In this document: piece by piece, positions 37,625 through 50,380 of the stretch
Position numbering within the stretch: the stretch's first letter is position 1
How the letters are laid out: every line of letters begins with the position of its first letter
Assembly: GCA_004352715.1 (NCBI GenBank)
Contig: SCFE01000029.1
Location: forward strand, 597,469 to 661,468
DNA: 64,000 bases
Direction: 5' to 3'
From: Hofstenia miamia
Lineage: Eukaryota > Xenacoelomorpha > Acoela
Position numbers and translations under genes: made by a program
The notes under the pieces: model-generated
Database searches by the model: none
The model's input: the letters and a program-made list of their open reading frames with translations, nothing else
What the model was told of the DNA's origin: nothing

Positions 37625-39430
37625 TGACAGAAAGCACTTTTTTTTAAAAACAAATTTCCTGAAGAATTAAAACTGACACAAAGCAATGAACTATTTTGCG
37701 TTTTCTGTGAAAAGGTTTTCACATGTGAAAAATCCTATTTTGTTGAGCAACACAGATCTACAAGCATAGATACATAAAAGCTTAATCCATGTTCACAAGT
37801 CAAAGTAAAGACAATTGTGTTCCATCCTCGTCACGTAAATAAGTTTTTTGGCATTTTCGTCAGGGTCCATTTAAAGAATTGTTGATTCAGTGCTTTCTGG
37901 AGTTGAACAACAGATCTGCAAGCATAGATACATAAAAGCTTAATCCATGTTCACAAGTCAAAGTAAAGACAATTGTGTTCAATCCTCGTCACGTAAACAA
38001 ATTTTTTGGCATTTTCGTCAGGATCCATTTAAAGAACTGTAGATTCAGTGCTTGCTGGAGTTGAATATTCCGCTCAATAAACTAAGGTTTAAAACTGACA
38101 CAAAGCAATGAACTATTTTGCATTTTCAGTGAAAAGGTTTTCACATGTGAAAAATCATATTTTGTTGAACAACAGATCTGCAAGCATAGATACATAAAAG
38201 CTTAATCCATGTTCACAAGTCAAAGTAAAGACAATTGTGTTCCATCCTCGTCACGTAAATAAGTTTTTTGGCATTTTCGTCAGGGTCCATTTAAAGAATT
38301 GTTGATTCAGTGCTTTCTGGAGTTGAATATTCCGCTCAATAAACTAAGGTATCCAAGCGCAAAGAAACTTGCTGATTTCTGCAGACGTGATTTGACTTCG
38401 GTATCATCTGCTCGACGTATTTTTCAGTCGATAGTAGAGAGTAAAATTGAGATTATTAAAAGGAAACTTAAGGACCAGAACATTTTCGTAATTTGGTAGG
38501 AAAGCTGGTGTAAAAATTTGAAGTTCGTGAATGACATGTGTGGACGCCTTGACGAACCACATAAAACATATTGTAAAACTATTCAGAAAGTTGATTGATA
38601 ATGTTTTAAGAATAATCAATGACGCACTAAGAATGATGAACGTTGAAAGAGGAAATATTCTGTTATTCATCTCCGATGCTGCTCGGTATATGATCCGTTG
38701 CGGACTAACTTTGAAATCTTAAAACTTTATATCCAAAGCTTCAACATCTCACGTGCCTAGCTGACTTAATACAAAATTGCTCAGAAAGAGTTCGAGGTAC
38801 TTGTGGCGCCATTGACAATCGTATTGCAACAGTAAAATCGGCAACTAAAAAACCGGTCATGGTTGAACATGTTGAAGAAAATTGGTGCTTCGCCACAACT
38901 CATTCTGACAAGATGGGTGGCATAGCTCGAAGCAGCTTCATATCATTCAGACAATTTCAATGAAGTCAAAACAATTGTATTGAGCTTTTCTGACGATGGT
39001 CAATTGGTGCAGAAAGTAAATCAAGCGGTCAATGCTCGAGAAATAACTGACGAACTGGTCTGTGTCTGTACTTACAGACCACTTACAAGTATTGTCAAAA
39101 GTTCGAAAATCTCAAATACACAATTTTCAAGAGTATGAGGATTTCCGAGTTTTGAAAAGTGAGTTAGGGTCACTTGATCCTACAAACATTTTGTAATATT
39201 TGAGGAACGCTTATCTAAACAAGAGGATCTACAAGAAATTGGGTTATTGATGCATCTGAGGAATCTTTGATCAAGTTATTATCACATGCTGCACAATTCT
39301 CAGCCATCAAGTGGAAATGTTGAACGTGCTTTTTCAAAATTTAACAATATTTTGGCTGATCAACTGAATTTTCTTGAGGAAAGCTACATTGTTTCTTCTG
39401 TAAATAACTCTTGAAGTAAGCTTATCTGCC
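37625..39430 (+). pseudogene. Second CGGBP1-like hAT transposase relic
   Basis: Starts with a BED-type finger (NKFPEELKLTQSNELFCVFC, EKVFTCEKSYFVEQH) at 37650-37755; this is repeated at 38090-38170 with Cys and His losses. Then LIQCFLELNIPLNKLRYPSA, LADFCRRDLTSVSSARR (38300-38420), ILTRWVA and EAASYHSDNFNEVKTIVLSF (38900-38985), and the C-terminal dimerisation block SSGNVERAFSKFNNIL (39308-39356). Many stops. Opposite orientation to the copy at 13193 and divergent from it. It lies inside the LINE, whose C-terminal piece resumes at 39690; TIRs were not found. Confidence 0.83.
37669..38333 (+). repeat. Imperfect triplication within the hAT N-terminal region
   Basis: A block from CAAGCATAGATACATAAAAG to TTCTGGAGTTGAA recurs at about 37757-37905, 37918-38066 and 38177-38327, and the preceding zinc-finger block occurs twice. 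Copies differ by a few bases. Confidence 0.88.
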
Positions 39431-39689
39431 GTTTTTACGATGAATTTTTAGTCAATGGTGATAAAAGTTTTTAAGTTTTTCGACAAATTTTAAAGTCGAT
39501 TTTAAATGTTTTGAAATCAATTCAAAAATACTAATTTTTACTTCAATAATCAATCGCTCAAAATATGAGTCATTTAAGTTATGCAAATATATTGTTTACT
39601 GATCTAAAAGATGTTCTTTATAGAAAACTCGATATCCAATTAAAATGGGCTCTAAATGTTTCAAAGAAAAATTCTTCCTGAACTAAGCA

Positions 39690-39990
39690 ATTTATTTCTA
39701 GGTCTATCATTTTCATAAGACAGCTAATCATATTGGACACGCTGTTAACGTTTTCTAAGCTCATCAAGAAATTACCACCTTACAATACTATATCAATACC
39801 AGGCTTAATTCAAAAGTAGAATTACAGATCAAAACATTTTACTTGCGCTAAAAATAGAGAAAAGTTTTGAAGCAATCATTTATTAATACCATTATTCGAA
39901 CTTGGAACTCACTACCTAAAGCGATAAAGAACATTGAAAAACTGCAAGCTTTTAAGAAGTTCATTAAAACTGTTCATTAAGCAAAAGTTT
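39690..39990 (+). pseudogene. LINE ORF2 C-terminal fragment
   Basis: Encodes SFINTIIRTWNSLPKAIKNI then EKLQAFKKFIKTVH and a stop, the typical WNSLP--I tail of CR1/L2-like LINE proteins. Probably the 3' part of the LINE at 36192, separated from it by the hAT relic. Confidence 0.7.
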
Positions 39991-39999
39991 ATCACGGGC

Positions 40000-40569
40000 A
40001 ATGCATGGTTAGGATAAAAATTCTACAATGATTATACAATATCTCGTTTTTGAAATCCTTATAGTAATTTGTCCCTAACGTGGTAGATTTATTGTATGTA
40101 TTGTTTTATTCTATTGTCAGCATTTTATAGTGTTTGTATATTTCATGACACTTTTCAGATAAATTACCAGTTTCTAATTGTTAATATTTACTTGAATAAT
40201 GAATATCTTATCTATCTTAATATCCAATACACAACTACAAGTGATTCGGTCAGAGATTTTCCTGAGGTTTTATACAAATTTATAATAGATTAGAATAGAA
40301 ACAATGTTACTTACAATTTAGAAATATGTAATAAATTAAAAAAGAGTTTCGTTAACTAGGAAAATACAATGGCCCCTAATTAGTACGAAAATGTTTCGCC
40401 AAAAATTTTAAACCCAAATTTTCTTTTGGCTTCTCAACCACTAATAAAATTATTAATAAGAATATGCAGATGTATTTCAACTTACAAAGTCATCGTCAGT
40501 TTCTTTACAAATTATTCCTTCTAAAGACAATAGATTTTACAATAATAATTATAATTTCCTAAATTTTAA
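40000..40569. other. Non-coding stretch
   Basis: No gene seen. The bases from 40380 on are probably the 3' non-coding end of the Penelope-like element. Confidence 0.4.
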
Positions 40570-41475
40570 ATAGTGGCAAGTTTAATTTATGAACATGGCA
40601 TTTTTTGGTGTTCAAACTTACTCTCAATAAATTTTAAATAGCTCGATCTTGGTGTCTGGTGTAATATTTTTGTTTCAAATTTTAGTCCGCATTTAATTAA
40701 ATGATGAGATATACTAGAACTGGTTTATGTTCCTTAACTCTTTTTGATAGTTGTGTACTAGAAAAACCAATATAATTATATATAATATAATTTTGTAAAT
40801 TATATTAGAATTATTGGTTTCTTCGGTTGTTGGTTTAATTTGAATTTAATTCTTAGTTTCTTATAGTTATATATAAATCTAACTTTTTCTTTAATTATTG
40901 ATATTTTTATTAGTTTTTTATCATGATTTCAGTATGGATTGATTTTCGATCTTTTGTTCTCAATTAAAATGTCTTCGAATGATTTCTTAATATGTCGATC
41001 TATGAAGTTATTTGGATATTTGTTCTTTAATTCTGTCTTCAGTTTTCCTATTCCTTGGTTAGTTGTTCTATATGTGCTGCAATTGTCAAATATTCGATGA
41101 ATACATCTTTTAATGATATTTTGTAATTTAAAGGCCTATTTGAAGTGTAGTTCAATAACAATCCTGTGTCTGTTGGTTTATTATAGATTCCAGTTTCAAA
41201 TGCATTATCTTTTCTAGTTATTTGTTCATTCAAAAAATGACATCTGTTCTCAGTTTCAATGTCCTTTGTAAACTGAATATTCTTGTCAATAAAATTCAAT
41301 TTTGTAAGTATGTTCTCTGATCTTTCTTCATCTTTTACTAATGTAAATATATCATCCATATAGCGTTGATAGTAAATGAAATGGATGTCTGATATTGTAA
41401 ATTTGTTCTCAATTGTAGTTAAATATATATTTGCATGAGTAGAACTTAATGGATTTCACATGGTTAAACTATCTT
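40570..41475 (-). pseudogene. Penelope-like element: RT C-terminus and GIY-YIG endonuclease
   Basis: On the minus strand: LSSTHANIYLTTIENKF and IYYQRYMDDIFTLVK (RT active site, YMDD for YVDD), ENRCHFLNEQITR, FETGIYNKPTDTGLLLNYTS, NRPLNYKISL, then toward 40570 the GIY-YIG segment YNYIGFSSTQLSKRVKEHKP and, after a frameshift, SHHLIKCGLKFETKILHQ. RT followed by GIY-YIG is diagnostic of endonuclease-bearing Penelope elements. Frame breaks make it inactive and the 5' RT half is missing. Confidence 0.88.
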
Positions 41476-41479
41476 TTGA

Positions 41480-42700
41480 CGATAAAATGTGTTATTGAAT
41501 TCTATTAAATTATTCTTTGTTGCTAAAGGTTATAGTTCCTTTGTTGCGTTATTTTCAAAATTGTAAATTTTTGTGTTTTTATTTTTAAGGATTTTAAGGA
41601 AGAATTCACTTTTGATTAGAAATTGTTCAATTAACTCTTAAATTTTGTGTACATCGGATCTCTATTTTTGGAATCATCCCTATTTTGGCCTTGTGTTCTT
41701 CTCCATATGAAAATTTCTGAATATGGATTTTCCATTTTATGAATATGGCCTCCATAACGCTGTTTAAGTCTGTCAATACAGTTGTAGCTATTATAATGAT
41801 TATCGCTGGAATAATCACAAATACTTTGTTATTCATTAGTTTCTTTTAGAAATATTTTCTGCACATTTTATTATGCTTTAGTTATACCCACACTCCTAAA
41901 TATGTCTCTTGAGTAGTTCCCTTTCTTTACCACTAACAAACCTAAATTTTCATTTAAAACATTCAATTGAATTTTAAAAAATGAAATTTAGTAGATATTT
42001 CCTGCAATATCCCATCTCTTCAATGTAGCGAGGAAAATTTCGATTTGTCTCATGGTAAGATTTAGCTTTGCAGCTATTGGCAAAATAATTGGATCCTTAG
42101 AATTTATGATAGAAAAATCACTATTAGATTGCCTCACTTTTTCCATCAAGTTTTAGTTGGTTAAACGTGTACTATCATATCAGGACATTTAAGTATTGGA
42201 GGTCGATCCCCTGAAGTACAGGTTCAGGAGTTGTGTTGATAGCAGGATATATGAGAAAGCCCCTATTTATAGATAAAAATAATTGTCACTATTGTGATTT
42301 TTTGATCAAGGCCTAAAATGAGAATAGCAAATGGCAAAGCCTATTGATCTTGGGACAGCCAAGAAAATATTACTTGGGTGTCAAGATCCAATATTCTGAT
42401 AAATGTTAAATTTTTAAGAACATTTCATATGCATCAGAATATTTTTTTGCATCACCAATATATTTATAAGGAGTTGATTTTTCAGAATATAATAATTACA
42501 AATTTAACAGAAAAAATTTACACAAGTCTTGCATTTATAAGAAACCATGATATTTGCACAGAAAGCATGAGCAATGTTGTCATAAGCGCAGTGCATATAG
42601 TTGTTATGTATTATGCAATGAGCATGAATTATGTCAAAAAATTCTTTCAATACTGTAATACTCAATGTGACAAATCCCAACAGAGAGACTGAGGTTAATG
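41480..42700. other. Non-coding stretch
   Basis: AT-rich with no recognisable domain; ORFs at 42378-42692 (+) and 42737-42504 (-) overlap and look spurious. Confidence 0.4.
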
Positions 42701-42839
42701 AATTATTGTTGGAAATAGTAGCAGTGCAATGTCCCAATGCCGCATATAGTTGTCGACATTAACTCAACTAAGCAATACTATGCAGACTTTCTAAAATTTA
42801 GAATAGAAATTACTCATAATTCTCGTCTCAAAATTGACT

Positions 42840-43260
42840 GAAATCAATGGAAAACTTAAGTCAACAAAATCTTATGTCACACTGTGTTGTTATCGAACAA
42901 TTTCAATATTCAAAAGATTATTGCATAACCAAATCATTGAACATTTAAATAAGCATAATATACTATCAACCACCCAATTTGGATTTTGCAAAATTTTTTC
43001 CAGCAACTGATACACTATTAAATGCTAGTGGAAAATTGAAAGCATCACTTGATTCTAATAAATTTGTAGCTATAGCTAGATTTTTCAAAAGCCTTCGATT
43101 TTCTCAATCAAAATTAGAATGAGGTTAATGAAATTATATTTTTACGAAATGTTTACCAGGTTACAACGGGGTGCGTCAGGGAACGATTCTAGATCCTCTA
43201 GTTTTTTAGTATTTTTGTGAATATCTTAGATACTGCGAAATTTAATTTTTGAATGATGTC
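42840..43260 (+). pseudogene. LINE RT fragment
   Basis: Encodes YRTISIFKRLLHNQIIEHLN and KHNILSTTQFGF (the NYRPISI-QFGF region), TDTLLNASGKLKASLDSNKF then VAIARFFKSL (AFD region), and GVRQGTILDPLVF (GVRQG motif). Stops interrupt. Fused at about 43260 to Penelope-derived DNA. Confidence 0.72.
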
Positions 43261-44312
43261 AAAAATATATTTTATTGTTGTTAAGAATCTTTAGTAAATT
43301 TAATAAAAAACATGGACTAAAGGAGATATATTTCGCAAACTTGAGCATCGTCAGAACACAAAAATTACCTCTAAATAGGCACTATTTTATTAAAAGATAT
43401 TATGCAACTAAGCGTTGATTAGAACTAATTTATGTTGATATATGTAATTATCTTTGGTCAAAACCTAAAATTAAAATCAATGACAATAACATTTGATAAA
43501 TCCAATGCTATTTAGAAAATCAATAGGACCTGTGGTGAGGACTATATCGGATATATTAGCAGGCAATCAACAATATCAGAACACTTAAGAAAATGTGGAC
43601 TAAATTATGACATCAAAATTTTAAGATGTTTTTGCAAAATTTTTTCCAGCAACTGATACACTATTAAATGCTAGTGGAAAATTGAAAGCATCACTTGATT
43701 CTAATAAATTTGTAGCTATAGCTAGATTTTTCAAAAGCCTTCGATTTTCTCAATCAAAATTAGAATGAGGTTAATGAAATTATATTTTTACGAAATGTTT
43801 ACCAGGTTACAACGGGGTGCGTCAGGGAACGATTCTAGATCCTCTAGTTTTTTAGTATTTTTGTGAATATCTTAGATACTGCGAAATTTAATTTTTGAAT
43901 GATGTCAAAAATATATTTTATTGTTGTTAAGAATCTTTAGTAAATTTAATAAAAAACATGGACTAAAGGAGATATATTTCGCAAACTTGAGCATCGTCAG
44001 AACACAAAAATTACCTCTAAATAGGCACTATTTTATTAAAAGATATTATGCAACTAAGCGTTGATTAGAACTAATTTATGTTGATATATGTAATTATCTT
44101 TGGTCAAAACCTAAAATTAAAATCAATGACAATAACATTTGATAAATCCAATGCTATTTAGAAAATCAATAGGACCTGTGGTGAGGACTATATCGGATAT
44201 ATTAGCAGGCAATTAACCAGAAGAATAAATGAGCACGAAATTAAATCAAAAATATCAGAACACCTAAGAAAATGTGGACTAAATTATGACATTAAAATTT
44301 TAAGATGTACCA
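42984..44312. repeat. Tandem duplication (about 650 bp) of a LINE/Penelope mosaic
   Basis: Copy 1 42984-43629, copy 2 43630-44312, both starting TTTTGCAAAATTTTTTCCAG. Nearly identical, except that copy 1 lacks about 38 bp inside the GIY-YIG coding part and so has the more damaged endonuclease. Confidence 0.92.
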
Positions 44313-44450
44313 TCTCCAAAAATTTAAAAGTAATCGAAAGTATATATATAAGATCAATACAACCAAGTCTTAACACCAAAGGTGATCACATATATCAGCA
44401 TAAATTACCTATCAAAGGAGGAAGTTCTCTGACGAAATGTCTGCTGGATT
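44150..44450 (+). pseudogene. GIY-YIG endonuclease fragment of a Penelope-like element
   Basis: One open block: CGEDYIGYISRQLTRRINEH, SKISEHLRKCGLNYDIKILR, KVIESIYIRSIQPSLNT and KGDH. The YIG, R--EH, H---C and LN-- spacings match Penelope GIY-YIG nucleases. Opposite strand to the element at 40570, so a separate insertion. Confidence 0.8.
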
Positions 44451-46759
44451 ACACATGTGCCCAATAACTAACTTTAGGCTGCGAGGGGACTTTTGAAAAT
44501 TTTTCATGACTGACTTTGCGAGCGGCACGCCTAAATGAGTTTGGGATATCTTTGCATATACAGAGAAACCCTCAAAGTTCTTTGTTGCGTCCATGGGCGC
44601 AAAACTTTATAAATACTTGAAAATTTGGTATGTAGAGAATTTAAATCAAAGTTCAAAATTTTCAAAAAAATGTTAATTTTGTAATCAAATTCAGTCTCAT
44701 CAAAAAGCTTTAATAGACATTTTCAGTGATTAAAGCATGTTTTCCAATAGACCTGACCATGCCTCACCATTTTCAAATTTGCTAATGGGTCTAAACGTGG
44801 AAGAACGGTTTGTACGTTGAATCGAGTTTTGATTATGATTAAAATAATTTCTGAGATCAAATTCGATTTTATATTCATAGCCTACCATTGACAACATAAA
44901 TGACATTTTATCAGTAAAACAGATAACCTGGATACAAACGCTTATAAAATTTTACGTTGCTTAAAAAATATGTGTTCGCATAGCCAGTATCTCCTCGTAT
45001 GTCAAGTTGTACATGAATTTTCATTTCTTGATATATTTGAATTCTACAATATAAGATTTTTGCAGACTTAAATTTAAAACCCAGTGAAGAAGACACCAAC
45101 TTTTTACCAGTTCTTTGGTTTTATTATGATTTCTGTTCTTAATCCTAAACAGCACAGTATATCTTGTCTACACTAGCAAACAGTCTTCTCCAAACCTATC
45201 AGACAATTTTTAATTCCGGTGATATGCAGAAGTTTATGGTGTACAATTGTTGTAAATATTATTCCGGTATCTGAAGTACATGAGAATATGAAATTCTTCC
45301 CATAACTAGCGTTTAGATAATTAGAATGTCTGAAGTCCATGACATCAGGGACAACTAATATCAACTATTTTGCCTTCACCTAAATAAATCACTCAAGTTC
45401 CGTTCAGGCGCGTTGTTCACAAAGTCAGAAAAGCAATTTCTCTTCAGGATATTTGAAATTATTTCGAGGATTTAAAAAAATTTATAGAAATCATTAGAAA
45501 TTGGGTTAGAGATGTTAAAATTTGTTACATATTTAGGGCAGTTTCCAATATCAGAATCATAAATTACTTCTCAAAAGCAACTGGTCCCAACATTCTTCGA
45601 TCCATAAAACGCCAAACTTATCAATTGAAATTATTTGACGTAACTCCTAAACTACTGTATATTGGAGAACCTATTGTGTCTACGCTTTGCGAAAAAAACA
45701 AACAACTATCTCTGCAGTAAAACTTACGTTATTAGTACTTCGTTTATTGAATTTATAACTCTACATTCATGAATGTAGTAATATGTCTTTTTTGCTTATT
45801 AGAAATCAGGTTGTTGACTAACCGTAGCAAACCAATTATCTCTGTGGGCACTCACTCTCTTAACCGAGCTCAACAACTTCAATAATTCTACAAGTGTGGA
45901 ACAAAAATAATACCTTTTGAAATAAAAGAGTTTTTATTCATTTTGCTTGAGCTGCAGATAGCATTTACTAAAATTTTCCATAATTAGGATTATGTGGGCT
46001 ATCTTAAATTGTGTTACACCTTCCTTACTTCTAGTAAAAGGCGATACTGAAGTTTATCAAAATCTAAATGGTTCTAATAACAAAATGTTCTCAAACAAAA
46101 TTTATCTGAATCTTTCAATCAAATTACTTTTAACTACGAAAATTTTCTAAGCAGAATTGGTCAAAATTCAATTTTGCTAGTTCTGAAACATGACTGATTG
46201 ACATTGACTATTCAGTTTTAGAACATTAGTTGATACAACAGAATTATAAATAATAGCCTCAAGTCAAAAAGAAGGCAGTGCAATTATTAAAGGCTAAGTG
46301 TATTAAACCAATTTAGAAGTTTATGGGTTGAGAAATCATCATGTATTGTCACTTGAAAACTGAATATTTATTAAGGAAATATTTGTATCAAAGTGTACTA
46401 TAAAATGTAATTGGTCATTACACATTAAAAATTATGAATTTAAGGATTTAGTTGTAGAAGTCAGCGAAATCAAATGGAAATATAGTTTATGCTAACGCAA
46501 ATGTGGCTTCATTGATAACGAATGCATTGTTTGACCATAACTAAACCACTTTTATATAAAATTCTAGTGTTGACAGCTAATTTGGAAGAAATTGCAAAAA
46601 TATTTAGTAACATGTTATTAATCTTAGGCAAATATTCCTGAGAGCATGTATCATTTAAATGCACCAGCAATTTTAAAATTAATTTTTGCATCTGTCTATC
46701 CAAAAATATGTAATATTTAAGACTATCAAAACAAAAGAATTAACCCCATTGATGAACCA
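44451..46759. other. Non-coding stretch
   Basis: No supported gene in 2.3 kb. Short ORFs show no domain. Confidence 0.4.
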
Positions 46760-47160
46760 TTAAGGAACGTGCTAAAGAGATAGTTGACCCTCTAATTTTC
46801 ATCATGGAACAAATACCATTGGGATCATTCAAAATGTTATTGCGTTATTTAAAAACAACAATAATATATATTGTGGAAATTATCGTTATATTTGAAAATA
46901 TATTTATAACTAAATATATGTTCAATTCTTTCCAATACGTAATTAAGGTTCACCACCAAACTCAATAAGTTATTTCATATAAGAAATGGGTTTATCAATA
47001 GAATATAAGGCTGTGCAATATGCGTATGATAATTGAACGCTTGCCTGATTAGTAATGACAAGGAAGGTAGATAGCTCAATGAACACGTTGGAACTTATTC
47101 TCATTAAACTGAAAAAATATTTTGCTTTAATGCTAAACTGCATATATAGGAAAAGCGTCT
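46760..47160 (+). pseudogene. LINE RT fragment (5' piece)
   Basis: Frame-shifting blocks: an AKEIVDPLIFIME-like segment, CGNYRYI (NYRPI equivalent), KAVQYAYDN (degraded YADD) and SSMNTLELILIKLKKYFALM then LNC. Continues at 47965. Confidence 0.55.
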
Positions 47161-47563
47161 ATTGACATTTGGAAAGTTTGAGATAGGGCACATTTATAGG
47201 TGATCGTGCTCGAACATACTGTTGAAATTTTTTACTAAAGTGTATTGCTGTGAACGAAATTGAAAATTTCAATTTATTAAAAAGTTTTAAATTCTCGCTT
47301 TCCCTAATGTTCAGGTAATCAGTGTTGAAGTCCCACAGGAGAAACAAGCCACATCAATTTTTTCATACGTATGTAAACATATCAGCGAAAACTATTGAGG
47401 GATGTGAAATGCATAAAATTTGTGGTCGCTTCATGATAGGGTGAATTCAGATTTTTTAAATCCTTTTCCAGTCGGAGGCATAATTATTTTGAGTAAAAAT
47501 TAAAAATTAAATAATTTCTATATGGGTTTAGGGTTAATGTCAAAACAAATCCAGTCATTTACT

Positions 47564-47958
47564 AGTAGTATATAAGCGAGTCCCGGAGGTTACACTTTTT
47601 TCTGATTGGTCGAGAGGTGGGCAGAAGGAGGTGTCACTTTTTTGTGATTGGTCGAGAGGGGTGGCCTTTGACCTGAGGCGTCGTGGACATTGGCGTAGTT
47701 TCTTTTACTGACGTCATGCATGTACTTTTACCAGTTTTTGTGTTATTTATGTGGCCTAATTTAGTTTGCATTTTTTTAGTTTCTTTTACTGACGTCATGC
47801 ATGTACTTTTACCAGTTTTTGTGTTATTTATGTGGCCTAATTTAGTNACCTCCTTCTGCCCACCTCTCGACCAATCAGAAAAAAGTGTAACCTCCTTCTG
47901 CCCACCTCTCGACCAATCAGAAAAAAGTGTAACCTCCGGGACTCGCTTATATACTACT
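47564..47958. mobile_element. Fold-back element with Polinton/Maverick-like ends
   Basis: 395 bp, flanked by 6-bp direct repeats TTTACT (47558-47563 and 47959-47964). The two ends are perfect 69-bp inverted repeats beginning AGTAGTATATAAGCGAG and ending CTCGCTTATATACTACT. AG...CT ends, long TIRs and 6-bp TSDs are the Polinton signature. Each arm contains a 42-bp unit repeated in tandem (perfect on the right, diverged on the left) with a CCAAT box per unit and a TATATA near the tip. The centre has a 69-bp direct repeat, each copy with TGACGTCA (47709-47716, 47790-47797). A single N at 47847 marks an unresolved join, so a larger interior could be collapsed. No protein-coding content. Confidence 0.6.
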
Positions 47959-47964
47959 TTTACT

Positions 47965-48120
47965 TAAGAAATCTGTACCAAAATTTAAGTGTTTAGGTGT
48001 AGCAATTGACAAATAAATTCGATTTCAAATATTACAGTAATTCCATTTGTCATATATCTAAATTTATTCAAGTAAAAATGCGGTTACAGCGTGGATTAAA
48101 TGGATTAATTATGAGCCGCT
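47965..48120 (+). pseudogene. LINE RT fragment (3' piece)
   Basis: Encodes KKSVPKFKCLGVAIDK then, after a stop, IRFQILQ; the K-LGV-ID-KL-F block that follows the YADD region in LINE RTs. Together with 46760-47160 it shows that the fold-back element and about 400 bp of unassigned DNA sit inside a LINE copy. Confidence 0.6.
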
Positions 48121-49000
48121 ATTGTTATTGTATCGTTTTATTTAACAATTTTGAGAAATAACTTTCTGGGAAAGTTGAATCGGGAATAAAATTGAGGAAA
48201 TAATATTTCATGGCAATAGACATTAAAACATTTAGGAAATGTGGGAAATTGTTTTAATACGTTCGTTTCAATTAACAAATTTTCGTTAATTAAACTGCAT
48301 AGCATACATAGAATGACTACACTCTTTGATTGAATTAAATTTCTTAGATATTTTAACACATAAGAAGCCTTACCACAAGACGGGTCAATGAAAAAATATA
48401 TTAATAATGCTTTATCTACAATGTACTATTGGAAGCTGGAAAAATTTGCCAACACATATACATAGGAAGACTATAATAAGCGTAAGGAAGAAATTTCCCT
48501 GCATTTCTTCACAAATTGATTTTAAAATCTCTAATAAAACATGACCAGGGTAAGCTTTGCAATCGGCTTCACTAGATCCTAATTGATTGATCTTGTTCTT
48601 TATAAATAATAATATGCATGTATTGTTTTATAACTTGTTTTTGATACTATTGTAGTTGGTTGCTAGATTTTGTTGAGTAAAATAATTTTTCTTCTTAATG
48701 ATATTTTTTGACAAAGGTTGGTCGAAGCATTGTTTAGAAATGCCAATATACTGTTAAACACATTCAATGCAATTTTTAACAGCACATACAATTTTTTGAA
48801 ACGCGAAATTTAGAAGAACAACGCTTGGAAAAATTCCTACAACGAAACAAAAATTTCTAATAATCTAAACTTTTTAATGTAGATAAAAAATATTTTCAAT
48901 AAAATTTAATTCAACTATAAGGCAATTTTACAAAGGTTTATCAACATTATAAAATTCTGTTGCCATAGTGCAAAAGAGGAGGATCATAAAAAAACTATAT
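48121..49000. other. Non-coding stretch
   Basis: AT-rich, nothing recognised. Confidence 0.45.
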
Positions 49001-49720
49001 TTACCAATTTTTGAGAAAAATGAATTCTAGGGATCTATCGCGGAATGACTTCACACAAAATAAGTAAAAGAAAAAATTCGATCTACTATTTATAATTGCA
49101 GCTCCATTTGAATAAGCAAGCATTAAATTTTGCTTGGCTAACCCTTGAGGAGTCTCCACTGGTACAATGTCTCCAATATAATCAAATAAGCCAACCACGG
49201 CTAATATAATGAGAAATGTGGTTGAAATTAGCACAGGACTTACTGTAATCTGCTTTTCATTGCTATTTTTTACTGCTTTTTCTATTTTTTTCCATTGTCT
49301 CATTCCATAGATGATCTAAAGACTTCCAAGAAGTGTGATAAAGAATGGCAAAACGCCTTGTACTACACAATATTCAAGAATTGTAGAATTTCATATTTGT
49401 AAAGGATATACATTTATTATCATGAAAACCATAGAATAGAAATTTCGGTATATTGAAAGTAACAGAAAATAATAACACAAGAAATGATATGAAATATGCT
49501 AAATTTGGTTGACCATATTTTTTGTAAAGGATCGGATATTTAATAGCTAGATTCCGCTCATACGTCAAAAGAACTCTTTGCCAAATGCAACTAGACTAGT
49601 TTGTAAGTGTAGTGAATCTAACAATTTTGCACACCATGTTATTGTAGTTCTTTAACGACGAACCTAAAAATTTTTTTTTCTGAAGCCAAATATAATTAAT
49701 ACTTCTTTTCTTAAGCTTTA
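49001..49720 (-). pseudogene. Rhodopsin-like GPCR, TM3-TM7, with stops
   Basis: Minus strand: NNMVCKIVRFTTLTN, a TAG stop, then SSCIWQRVLLTYERNLAIKY (TM3 with ERN in place of DRY), GQPNLAYFISFLVLLFSVTF (TM4), a frame change, EYCVVQGVLPFFITLLGSL plus stop (TM5), and an open block 49303-49001 with PVLISTTFLIILAVVGLFDY (TM6) and NSRSNFFFYLFCVKSFRD (TM7 and helix 8). Layout resembles invertebrate peptide receptors (FMRFamide-receptor-like). Two stops and one frameshift suggest decay, though assembly error is possible. It probably belongs with the TM1-TM2 exon upstream. Confidence 0.75.
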
Positions 49721-50380
49721 AGTGCCGAATATTTGAAATGTAGTAAAAAAATGCCTCAACTAGAGCAAGTAAAATGAATAAATGTAAAATCGAATAACTT
49801 TTCTAAATATATACGCACTTTTGGTGAAATTCTGGATGATGATTTGTGGGAATTGTTTCAATATCTAGAAACAATAATTATTCAAAATTTGTCAAAACCG
49901 AAGAATGAATATATAACCGCTTAAATTAATGTAAACTCATAGGAAATCTGCCATCACTCAAACTGTACCACAAATAGCCCTTCAAGATCCTCAATATTAA
50001 CTGTGGTTAGCATAATATTAAAAATAATTTGCTATTAAAAACGCAGAAAACAAAAAGTAAAAATATATGGGAGAAGTTTTTTAAAAATGAATTAATAAAA
50101 AAATAAAAGATGTTTCGGCTATTTTTTAAATCCACAACAAATGCTTGTAAATTTTGTTTGAAGCATTTATTTATCTCTGATATTAAAAACGACTGCATCA
50201 TAAATCACATAACGATACACATGCAAATATGGAGGAATTGCCGGCAAAAATGTAGGCCATACTTTATAAGCAAGTGTTATAATTGTAGTGGATAAATATG
50301 TATTGCTGGGTCTCCTGAAGTTGTTCATAGATCAAATTAAACACGAAACATAAAAAACTATATTTGTATATATATACTTT

